Source: Chrysochromulina tobinii (taxonomy: Eukaryota; Haptophyta; Prymnesiales; Chrysochromulinaceae). From it: a stretch of DNA of 20,162 bases. This document shows positions 7,606-15,985 of the stretch, piece after piece. The notes under the pieces were generated by a model, which was not told the DNA's origin, did not search any database, and saw only the letters and a program-made list of their open reading frames with translations. Where the stretch lies: contig JWZX01001195.1 in NCBI GenBank assembly GCA_001275005.1, forward strand, positions 1 through 20,162, read 5' to 3'. The position numbers were made by a program, and so were the translations under genes. Each line of letters starts with the position of its first letter. The first letter of the stretch is position 1.

Positions 7606-8793
7606 AGTCTGATTCGTGCTCCACCACGCCCATGGTCGCTGGTATTGGATAGCTCGATCGGCAACATTCTGCCAAGAGCCAGGCCCTGGCGGGAGCATGG
7701 CTCGCATGCAAGGCTCGCTGTCCAACTTCGTTACGCTCCCATTGACCACGCGCTTGAGCGTCTTGCCCTTCCATCCACTTAGCCGGCTGTCCATGTGGAC
7801 GAGCGGCACATAGTCGAAGACGACGCCAGCGGGCCGCCGTCCATGAGCGTGGCCAGATGCGTTGGCAAAGTAGATGGCGATGCGGTTGATGACTGCACCC
7901 CATAGCCACTCGCTCCTCGGATTCAGCGGGAGCATCGCAGCACGGAGAGCCGGGAGCATGCGCGCATCCATAAGGAGGCACGTGATCTCCATGTCGTCAA
8001 CCGGGCGTGGAAGAACCCGGAATCGGAGCCACTTCCCCGAGATCAGACGCTCGCGGCCGGAAACCTCGAGAGTCCCGCCTGTCGAGTTGGCGCTCTTCGT
8101 GAATTGCGCATTCAGCGAGAAGCGATCGGAGGCCCGCCCGCCCTTTTTCGGGGCAAGAATTGCGGGCTGACTCAGAAATGCAGCGCGGTGAGCCACCAGG
8201 GCGCGAAACGCTTCAAACGAGAAGAGGCTGAAGTCCAAGTCGCTGTCCAATTTCCACAGATGGGTGTACGACTGTGAAGCAATCCCAGAGAGCATCCATG
8301 TGAGGGTATCGAGGACCGCCTCCACCGTGCACCCGGTGGCGCGCTTGAAGCCACGATGCACGATTCTTGGCTCCCGCTTGTACCACGGCTCCCGCTTGTA
8401 TGCGACTGCGTTCTCATGTACCACGGCTCCATACCACGGCTCCCGCATGTATGCGACTGCGTTCTCATCCTCGCGACTGCTGCTATCGTAGTGGTATACG
8501 CTGAAGTCAATGGGCACCGCGTCCATAATCTTGCGAAGGCTCACGCGGCAGCCCTCGTCATTCTGCACGGACACGAGCGCCAGCCAATTCATTTCGCCGC
8601 CAATGCCCGCAGGGAGCCGTGCGAGACTTGCTTGGATCCGTCGAAGTGTGTTCAGTGCATCGTGGTGCACAGGCTTTTTAGAGCCTCGCCCGACTTGCTG
8701 CGCACTGTGCTTGACGACCAGGAGGTGCACATGGGATTCGTTGACAATCGTACGGACAGCATCGAGCATGCTCGAGACTCTGGATAAGTGCAT
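7591..8793 (-). CDS. Putative GT-A-like glycosyltransferase
   Basis: The protein has 400 residues in the chosen frame. The segment around residues 180-190 (HLWKLDSDLDFSLF) looks like a DXD-type metal/nucleotide-sugar site. It is followed by FLSQPAIL, which recalls the DUF707-type GT-A-like proteins, and a conserved-looking C-terminal part (PRSEWLWGAVINR, FDYVPLVHMDSR). This points to a sugar transferase, probably in the secretory pathway, but the acceptor is unknown and the family match is by eye. No N-terminal signal anchor is visible. The frame stays open and coding-like upstream of the ATG (KGVPFDRKVALLAV) to a TAA near 8860, so a 5' exon carrying the membrane anchor may be missing. An in-frame 51-bp duplication lies at residues about 109-138. 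Downstream on the same strand, the SHPRH gene ends at 9134. Confidence 0.6.
   Translation of the reverse strand: MHLSRVSSMLDAVRTIVNESHVHLLVVKHSAQQVGRGSKKPVHHDALNTLRRIQASLARLPAGIGGEMNWLALVSVQNDEGCRVSLRKIMDAVPIDFSVYHYDSSSREDENAVAYMREPWYGAVVHENAVAYKREPWYKREPRIVHRGFKRATGCTVEAVLDTLTWMLSGIASQSYTHLWKLDSDLDFSLFSFEAFRALVAHRAAFLSQPAILAPKKGGRASDRFSLNAQFTKSANSTGGTLEVSGRERLISGKWLRFRVLPRPVDDMEITCLLMDARMLPALRAAMLPLNPRSEWLWGAVINRIAIYFANASGHAHGRRPAGVVFDYVPLVHMDSRLSGWKGKTLKRVVNGSVTKLDSEPCMRAMLPPGPGSWQNVADRAIQYQRPWAWWSTNQTYPTP
8381..8468 (-). repeat. In-frame 51-bp partial tandem duplication in the glycosyltransferase gene
   Basis: A 37-bp block ending TGCGACTGCGTTCTCAT occurs at 8381-8417 and 8432-8468 with one mismatch. 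The offset is 51 bp (17 codons), so the protein shows ENAVAYMREPWY and ENAVAYKREPWY. A shorter fragment of the same unit (GGCTCCCGCTTGTA) lies at 8369-8382. Confidence 0.85.
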
Positions 8794-9133
8794 CCGGACT
8801 GCCAGTAGAGCGACTTTCCGATCAAACGGGACGCCCTTCGCGTGGTGCGAACTTGATTACCGGTAGGATCCACCTAATTCATATTCCTGTGAAACGACAC
8901 GAGCTCTCCTCTTCGCGCGGAGTCGGATCTTCCTCACATGTCGCTTCGTTGGTACATCAAGACCATGAGTGTCTGATGCGAGACCGGTCAATAGGTGTTT
9001 TGAATTAATTAACCATGCAGCACAAAATTTCTGCGACACTGGCAGTGTGACTCTGTGACACTCGTCATTATTGAGTACAGCGCGACCCAGCAGCCCAGCA
9101 TCCGAGCAACAGTCCACCTTTCTAAAAATGAGC
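8794..9133. other. Spacer upstream of glycosyltransferase, downstream of SHPRH
   Basis: This 340-bp spacer should contain the glycosyltransferase promoter and possibly a 5' exon. On the minus strand, GTCGTTTCACAG (around 8890-8901) is a reasonable 3' splice site. The TAACCA-flanked TTAATTAA near 9005-9012 is the most AT-rich spot. No other gene is seen. Confidence 0.4.
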
Positions 9134-12100
9134 TCAACTCGAGAAGAGCGCCTGCACCGTGTCCCACGAGAGCACCTTGGACTCCTCGACCTTGCGTTTG
9201 CGCTTGCTCGGCGAGCCGCCCGCCTGCGCCGCTGCGCGAGCGCAGTGCGAGCCCGGCGCAGCGTTCCCTTCGGCGCCGCTGCCATCCGTAACGGCCGGCG
9301 AGGCGCACTCGGTGGCGGCACCCGCCTTGCGCAGGCCGAAGATCGTCTCTTCGATTGTGTCGTGCACGACAAAGCGGTGCACTGTGGTCTCGCGCGTCTG
9401 CGACATGCGATGGATGCGTCCGATGGCCTGCGCCTCGACGGCACGTTCGATGAGCGGCTCGACTAGCATCACGTGTTGTGCCTCGACAAGGTTGATGCCA
9501 TTCGCGCCCGAGCGCAAGGGCAGCAGCAGCGCGCGAACCTCGGCCGAGTGGCGAAACGCGTACAGCTCGGCGTCGAGGGTCTGCCGCCCTTGCAGCCGGC
9601 CGTGGCGCACGCCGTTGTCATGGAGCGCGCGCGCGATCAGCGCGAGAAGGTCATCCCATTGCGAGAAGATCAGGCACTTGTCACCCACTGGGAGCCCCAG
9701 CACTGCCTCAACGACTGCCGTTACCTTGGTGCCCCAGCTGCCTATGACCCGAGTCCCTTTCGACGAGCCGTCTGCCCATCGCAGCTCAGATGCGAGAGCG
9801 GGCGCGTCGCTCGGCTCGCGGCACAGCGGACAGACGAAGCGCCCCCCGTGCCGTCGCATGATCTTCTCGGCGCACGCGGAGCAAAGGGAATGCGCACAGC
9901 GTGGCACTGTGCGCTCGCGCCCCATCTCTTCATGACACACCGGGCAGCTCTCGAGCTCGTGTGGCGCCTCGCCCGCCGCCTCCGTATCGATCTGGTCCGC
10001 TTGCTGACGCAGGAAGGCGTACTGGCTGCGCGCCGCCCGCAAGTCGTCGCGCGCGAGCAGAAGGTCCGCCTCGTACTTTTGCTTCCGCTCCGCATACTCC
10101 CAGAGGCCGACGAACCTATGCCGCTCGGCCTCGATGGGCGCCAAGGCTTCCATCTCCTCTGCGGTCTTGACCAGCTCCATGGTGGTTACGGCCGTGGTGA
10201 GCTCATCGAGCTGTGAAAGCAGGTCAAAGTGCGCCACCCACAAGATACGGCTCGCGCGCAGCTCGCGCTTCAGGTGGACGATCAACTCGTGCTCGCGCGC
10301 GGCCTCCTCACTGAGTGCCGTCCACAAGGCCGCGCCGGCTCCGCCCGCGCCGGCCGCCATGGCCGCGCCGCTGGCCGCGCCGCTGGCCGCGCCGACGGCC
10401 GCAGCAGCCGCGGGCGTTGGCACGTGGCTGGCTAAAGCGGCCTGGCTGCCGATCCAGCTGGTGAGGGCGTGAATCAGGCGAAGCAGCGGCCCGTCCTCAA
10501 GGAATGCCTCGCCCGTGTTGCCCGCCGCCGCGCCCGCGTCGGAGGCGAACTGGCCCGCCAGGTTGTGCGAGGGCACGATTTCCACCTTGCGCTGACGGCG
10601 GTGGCTGAAGAGAGTATAGAAGAACGCATCGTAGTGCCCCTCAAGATGGCAGTGCGCGCACACGGCGCCCTTTTTGCCCCAGTCCTGACGGCAACGCATG
10701 CAATCGCCGCTCTGGCGCACCTCCTCTGCCGACGGGTGCGGCGCGAGTGCGAGCAGCCCGCGCGTCAGCCGCTCGCGCTGCTCAAGACTCCTCTGGCGCT
10801 CGCGCAACAGCCACTCCACCGCCGCGGCCGCCGAGATGGCACAAGCACTCGCGGCAGCTCCGGTGAGTGAAGCCTCGGCGAGCCACTTGTCGCGCAGCAG
10901 CGCAGCCTGCTGGGCAGGTAGCGAGGCGATCGCGCGATGCGCATGCGTGAGCCAGGGCGATGTACCGATGTGCTTGAGACGACGCTCGACTTCGTCACGC
11001 GCGTGCGACCACTGCGCCCTCTGCGCGCTCGCGACGGCGCTGCGCTCCGAGACGAGCTGTGCATGCAGACGAGTGGCGTCGGCGATGAGGGGTGGCTCGT
11101 GCTCTGTGGAATCAACGGCCAGGTCCCTCTTGGGTTGCAGCAGCTGCTGCCGCTCGGCACGGCGCTCCGCTTCGTTCGGAGGCTCGTCCGAAGGCGCGTG
11201 CTCGGCGTGGCCGGGCTGGTCGGCTCGAGGTGCGTGCTGGGCTTGCTCAACGGCGTGGCGGCGGCACGCGGCGTGGTTGTGCGTCATGTGGAGCAGCTGC
11301 AGCGCGTCTGCCTCGAGCTCCGCCTCCATCAACTGCATCTCACCCACCTCAAGCCACAGGGGTACGTCGCCGCCGACCCCCGAGGTCGCGCGCGCCGTCC
11401 TGGGCGGATGCCACGAGTGGATGCGCAGCCGGTATTGGCGCGACTTGAACGGCCGATAGAACCCGAGGCTCTGCCATCCCACCGGCGCGCCCGGGACGGC
11501 GCTGGGGCTCCCACCTTGGATACCGGTGCTGCTCGGGACGGCGCTCGTAGCATGCTCCACAGAAAGGTCCATCGGCGAGGGCGCGGCGAGCGGCGGCGTG
11601 GCGGGCGGCGGCGCCACGTCGAAGGTCGCCACCTCGACAAAGACGCCCGCGGCCTCGGTGCCGCTGGCGGCGTCGAGTGTGCAGCGTGCCGGGGTGGCGT
11701 GCGGCCCTCCTTGGCAGCGCAGTCGCAGCTCAGAGAGCCGTCGGGGGCGCGAGAGTTCGATCCGCATCCAGAGATCGTCGGCAGATTGCACCTCGCCCTC
11801 GAGATGATCGGCAGATTGCACCTCGCCCTCGAGATGATCGGCAGATTGCACCTCGCCCTCGCTCGTCGCTACCGAAGCGCTCGACGCGTCAGTCGGCAAC
11901 TGCCAGCGGATAGGCCCGAGTCGCCTCTTGCTCACGCCGCTCGGATCCTCGCCACGGCGGGTGCCTGCCTCTGACGTGTCATCCGCCGCCACCGCTCCCG
12001 CCGCCTCCGCTCCCGCCGCCTCCGCTTCCGCCGCCACCGCCAACGCTCCCACCGCCTGCCGCCCGCCGCCCGAGACGGCGCCCGCGGAGAAGCCCCGGGA

Positions 12101-14489
12101 GATCGGTCCCAAAAGCTCCACCTCAATGTCCGGCTCGAGTGGCGTGGGCGTGCGATGCGCACACGCGAGCGTGAGACCTTCTGCATACGCCGCCGCCGCG
12201 TGCGCGTACCGCCCCTTCATAGCTTGCATGGAGCCCAGTGCCGAGAGGTTGAACAGGATCCTTCGCTGCTGCTCCTCGCACTGGGAGCGCTCGTCCTCGA
12301 TGAGCTTGGCCAGGATGGCGCGCATCGAGAGCGGGTTGGCGAGCCCAAGGTGCTGCTGCCCGCTGCCCCCCCGCCGCCCTTTGATCCCGAAGGCGCCCAG
12401 CTGGGGGTGGCAGCACGCTTGGCGCAAGCGCAAGACGCCATTGAGGGAGAGCGCAGCGAGGGCGCGTTCGGCCGCAGCGGCCGCGTGGCCCGCCTTCACT
12501 GTGCCTACCTTGAGGTTCGCCTGCGTGTCGCGCAGTGCGAGCGCCTTCTGCGCCGAGGCGAGGCACTCTCGGTGTTGCTTCCCATAAAAGTGCCGTTCGA
12601 TGGATGAGAGGGTCAGAGTGTGGAGCGTCTCGTGTATGGGCGGGATTTCGAGCTGCGCTTCGACAGCCTCTTTTGAATTGCGCCACATGACGCTGTGAAG
12701 CAGTGCCATCAGCCGACCCTCCGCCTCTTCGGGGCTCGTGCCCAGCGGGAGACGCCCCTCTGGGCCGCCGCTGCCATCGGCCGCGTGCGCTGCTGCTGGT
12801 GCTGGTGCTGCTGCTGCTGCTGCGCGGGAGGTAGCCGCGCCCGCACCGGCAGCGGTGCCAGCAGCGGTGCCGCCTCCCTTCCCGCCGCCCAGGGGCAGCT
12901 CGATCGCATGGCTCCACCACGCGCGCTCATTCCAGGGTGTCAGCCGCAGGAAAGCCATCAGCCCTTGCAGGTCGCCGAGCCGACCCCTTCCCATGGGCGT
13001 CCCGCTCACGGCCCATCGGTTGATCGCGTGCAGCCGGCGCGCCATGGCAGCAGCCTTGGCGGTGCCGCTCTCGACCATCTGTGCTTCGTCGAGTACCAGT
13101 CGCCACCACGTCAGACTGAGCAACGGCGAGACGGTGCGGCGCACGTCGTTCGCTGTGCCACGGCCACGAGGGTACAGGACGTGGACGTCGTCGTCGCCGC
13201 CGCCGCCATTGGGACGCGCTCGCATCTGCCGGCCCGCGACTTCTTGGGCGGACTCATCGGGCGCGTGGTCGAGCTCGGCGCGGAGCGTCTCGAAGGTCGT
13301 CAGCACGAGGTCACACGCGCCGAGGTGGGCGGGGTGCTGGCTCGCCAACCGACCAGGCCGTTTCCATCCCTCATGCAGCGCCTCGCGCAGCCCACAGTAC
13401 TTGACAACGCGCAGGGAGCCGCCGTGGACATGCTTAGCCACCTCATCGTGCCACTGGCCGAGGATGGCCGTGGGGCATACGAGCAGGGTGGCGCCGCACG
13501 CGCGCGGCTGGCGCTCACCCTCGCGGCACGCGCACACGAGGCAGCGGTACTCTCGCGCCGCCTCGGCCTCAGCGGCGCTGCCAAAGCCCGCGCAGCATGC
13601 ATGCACCCACCGGCCGCACACGTCGCAGCTGACCCAGCTGCCATCGAAGTCGGTCGGCTGCCCCTGGCAGACGCACGGCAGCGAGTCGTCCGCGTCCGCC
13701 GGCGCTCCCTCGAGGCCCATGAGCTCAGAGGATGCCTCCGCGTCAGCAGCCCGAGGGTGGGCGAGCAGCAACGAGAGCACCTCGACCGACTTTCCCAGGC
13801 CCATCTCGTCCGCCAGGATGCCGCCACGCGTGCTGATCGGCAACACGGTGGGCGACGCCGGTGGCGGCGTCAGGCTCATCGCGCCGTTGGATGTATTCCA
13901 GTAGATCGGCGTGCCGTCGTCGCTGTGAACGCACCTCCAGAGCACCTCGCTGCCCGGTAGGCACGGCGGCCGCGGTGAGGCCCTCGCGAGCTAGCATCCA
14001 GCCGAGTGCGTCGCGCTGGTATCCGCGTAGTACTGGGCGTAGCGAAGGAAGCTCTGGCAGCGGAGCCGATGGCCGCGCCGCTCGCGCGTCGACGAACTCA
14101 CGCAGCCGGTCGTACACGTCGTCAGGCTCGAGTTCCGCCTGGCCTGCACCTCCGGCGCCGAACAGAGCGCACAGCAGAGCGTGGAGCGCACGAGCAACAC
14201 GCCGGCGTGGTGGTGGCGTGTCGTCACTCGACGCACACTGAGCGAGTGCCTTGGAGAGGTCGAGGTGTACCTGCACTGGCAGTGGCGGCGGTTCGGGATC
14301 AGCGAAAGCAGCCTTCTTCCGCTTGCGAGCGCCCGCGGAGGAGGTGACCGTAGCGCTAGTGACGGTGACGGTGACGGTGATAATGCCAACAGTAGATAGC
14401 ACCTCGACAGCGGAAGGAGGCAGCTTTGCAACCGTCGTGAAGACTTTGCAAGGCTCGGCAGTCGGACTCGCCTCGCTCGCGCTCGCCAT
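9134..14489 (-). CDS. SHPRH/Rad5-type SNF2 ATPase with PHD and RING fingers (E3 ubiquitin ligase), apparent frameshift
   Basis: The family remodels chromatin and polyubiquitinates PCNA in DNA damage tolerance in the nucleus. From ATG 14489 the first frame gives an NLS-like ARKRKKA and the Q-motif-like LRPVLRGYQRDALGWML. A +1 shift at about 13945-13990 leads into a 1603-codon frame. Numbering that frame from 13945: Walker A DEMGLGKS (46-53), a PHD finger inserted behind it (C91 to about C139), DEAQ box (about 284-287), VSGTP motif, a long Ala/Gly-rich insert, a C3HC4 RING (from about C1334, CPVC...CPLC) and a helicase C-terminal domain ending QAIGRIHRMSQ. The tail has KRKRKVEE. The total is about 1780 residues against 1683 in human SHPRH. 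A PHD and RING nested inside one SNF2 core is diagnostic of SHPRH. No linker-histone H15 domain was recognised. ATG 14489 is the first in-frame ATG. Confidence 0.9.
11771..11860 (-). repeat. Three tandem 30-bp units in SHPRH, encoding EGEVQSADHL
   Basis: Units 11771-11800, 11801-11830 and 11831-11860 are near-identical and in frame, giving about three copies of EGEVQSAD(H/D)L at residues about 696-725 of the long frame. The acidic repeat lies in the linker just before a possible beta-rich module. Confidence 0.9.
13945..13990 (-). other. Apparent +1 frameshift in SHPRH
   Basis: Upstream coding (GYQRDALGWMLAREGL) and downstream coding (PGSEVLWRCVHSDDG) are in frames that differ by one base. 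The downstream frame opens after a TAG at 13991-13993, so the shift must fall in this short GC-rich stretch. No GT-AG intron of useful length fits. Removing one C in the GTGCCTACC stretch would make the reading continuous. A sequencing or assembly error is the simplest explanation; a true mutation is possible. Confidence 0.7.
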
Positions 14490-14720
14490 TCGGACCTTCC
14501 ACAAAACGGCCTTTCGGGCTCTTTCGGTGTGAAATGCGTTCCTGAGTGTTCTCCTACCAGCCGAGTTTAGAAAATTCTGCGTGCTCGGTCGCTCCGTGAT
14601 GAAATCCTTCGGGGCCGGGCGGATTGTCGACGCGCCCGAGGGCCACCAACACGTGGAGTCACCCTAGGAAGACGCTGTTGGGTGGGGTTTGCGATCGCTC
14701 GTGGTTGACCGAACGCTCGA
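14490..14720. promoter_or_regulatory. Divergent promoter region of SHPRH and TauE/SafE genes
   Basis: The 231-bp interval separates two start codons facing away from each other. It contains a palindromic CACGTG (E/G-box) at 14650-14655 and no obvious TATA box. The shared regulatory role is inferred only from position. Confidence 0.35.
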
Positions 14721-15650
14721 ATGTTCATGCTCTCGACGGGACTGCAGCGTCTCTCTCCGCTGTTCAGGCGTAGCATGTCCACATCTCTACCATCGCAGCC
14801 AGACTTGAGAGTCGTTGCCGCAGCCGGTCTGGTAGGCGGCGGCTTCGGCGGGCTCGTTGGCCTCGGCGGTGGCGCGATCATGGTCCCGATGATGTCGAGC
14901 TGGGCCCGAATGACGCAGCATCAGGCGGTGGGTACTTCATCAGCTGCCGTGGCGAGCGTAGGGACATCGGGAATGCTCTCCTTTGGGAGTGCGGGCGCGG
15001 TTGATCTCATCGCCGCGGGCAGCCTAGCGTGCACCGCGCTGCTCACCGCGCGCGCGGGCGCGAAGATGACCGGGTGGTTCAACGCGGTGCAAATGGCGCG
15101 CGCATTTGCTGTGTTCCAAATCGTCGTCGGGCCGTTGGTGCCGCTCAAGGGATTGATCGTTGGCAACAAGAAGGCCGCTGACGCGGAGGTGGCGGCCTCC
15201 GATCCATCCTCTTCGTCTCCGCCGCTACGACGCTTCGCCTCCTTCGCCGACGCTACGACGTTCGAGTCCGCCGGAGCTCGCACAAGCCAGCTGCTCAAGC
15301 TTGCGGCGACAGGCTGCGTGGCGGGCTTCGCCTCAGGCATGTTTGGCATCGGCGGCGGCGTCATCATCACGCCCGCGCTCTGTGTCCTCACCGATATGCC
15401 CTACGCGATGGTGCTTGGCACGACACTCGCCAGCATGGTGCCGCCCGCGCTCGTGTCCGTGTACACGCACCACGGCATGGGCAATGTGGTCGCCTCGGCC
15501 GTCGTGCCACTCGTCATCGGATCGGCCCTCGGCTCATTTGCCAGCGGCCAGGTGGCGGTGCGCGTGCCCGAGGAGCCGCTGCAGTGGGTCTTTGCGATCG
15601 TCCTCTTCTCTCAGGGCGCTCTGAAGCTGTGGGCGCTACGGGGTAAATAG
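14721..15650 (+). CDS. TauE/SafE family membrane transporter (putative anion/sulfite exporter)
   Basis: The protein has 309 residues with the two-fold repeat expected of TauE/SafE (PF01925): GLVGLGGGAIMVP near residues 49-61 and GMFGIGGGVIITPAL near 209-223. Each opens a bundle of hydrophobic segments. Known members move sulfite, sulfoacetate or other small organic anions; the substrate here cannot be read. A polar, Ser-rich loop (about 153-185, DPSSSSPP) separates the halves. The N-terminus (MFMLSTGLQRLSPLFRRSMSTSLP) is basic, hydroxylated and free of acidic residues, with RRSMS like a mitochondrial presequence cleavage site, so an organellar location is plausible. ATG 14721 is used; ATG 14727 and ATG 14775 are alternatives, the last removing the leader. 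No intron is needed. Confidence 0.88.
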   Translation: MFMLSTGLQRLSPLFRRSMSTSLPSQPDLRVVAAAGLVGGGFGGLVGLGGGAIMVPMMSSWARMTQHQAVGTSSAAVASVGTSGMLSFGSAGAVDLIAAGSLACTALLTARAGAKMTGWFNAVQMARAFAVFQIVVGPLVPLKGLIVGNKKAADAEVAASDPSSSSPPLRRFASFADATTFESAGARTSQLLKLAATGCVAGFASGMFGIGGGVIITPALCVLTDMPYAMVLGTTLASMVPPALVSVYTHHGMGNVVASAVVPLVIGSALGSFASGQVAVRVPEEPLQWVFAIVLFSQGALKLWALRGK

Positions 15651-15985
15651 GCGATTGCGCGTATGCTCTTTACCCCAACTGTTTACCCCAACTACTGTGT
15701 AAAGAAAAAAACCCTATATAAACACTATATAGACTCTTGCGCTCACATGACGGAATTCACGAGACGGCGGCCCAGCGCGACACACGACACAGTCACCCGC
15801 GGGTCGTAGCTCGTACTTGTACCCGGTGACTAACAAGTCGATTACCCGGTGACCACAGTCCGTGTGTCATCGCCTCAAACTGACCCAATCGGCTCGCCGA
15901 AAAGGACGGCTCCGGGCTAATTACTCACACATTTATCATCGAGACCCGCTTTCACAGGCACGCTTTCATCACGATCGACGGACGC
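15651..15985. promoter_or_regulatory. Upstream region of the acyltransferase gene
   Basis: This 335-bp spacer follows the TauE/SafE stop codon. It contains a 12-bp direct repeat TTTACCCCAACT (15669-15680 and 15682-15693), a TATATAAA at 15715-15722 with ACTATATAG just after it, the palindrome ACCCGCGGGT (15795-15804) and TACCCGGTGAC twice (15820-15830 and 15843-15853). The TATA-like site is about 264 bp before the start codon, so a long 5' leader would be implied. Confidence 0.45.
15715..15722 (+). promoter_or_regulatory. Candidate TATA box
   Basis: TATATAAA is the best TATA match in the window's intergenic DNA and is set in a short AT-rich patch within GC-rich surroundings. It would serve the downstream acyltransferase gene. 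No transcription start is known. Confidence 0.35.

Noticed and set aside
9473-10216. 247-codon plus-strand frame
   Set aside because: It is the shadow of the SHPRH RING and helicase C-terminal regions.
12695-13960. 421-codon plus-strand frame and overlapping 388-codon frame
   Set aside because: Both are antisense to the conserved SNF2/PHD core of SHPRH and have no domain features of their own.
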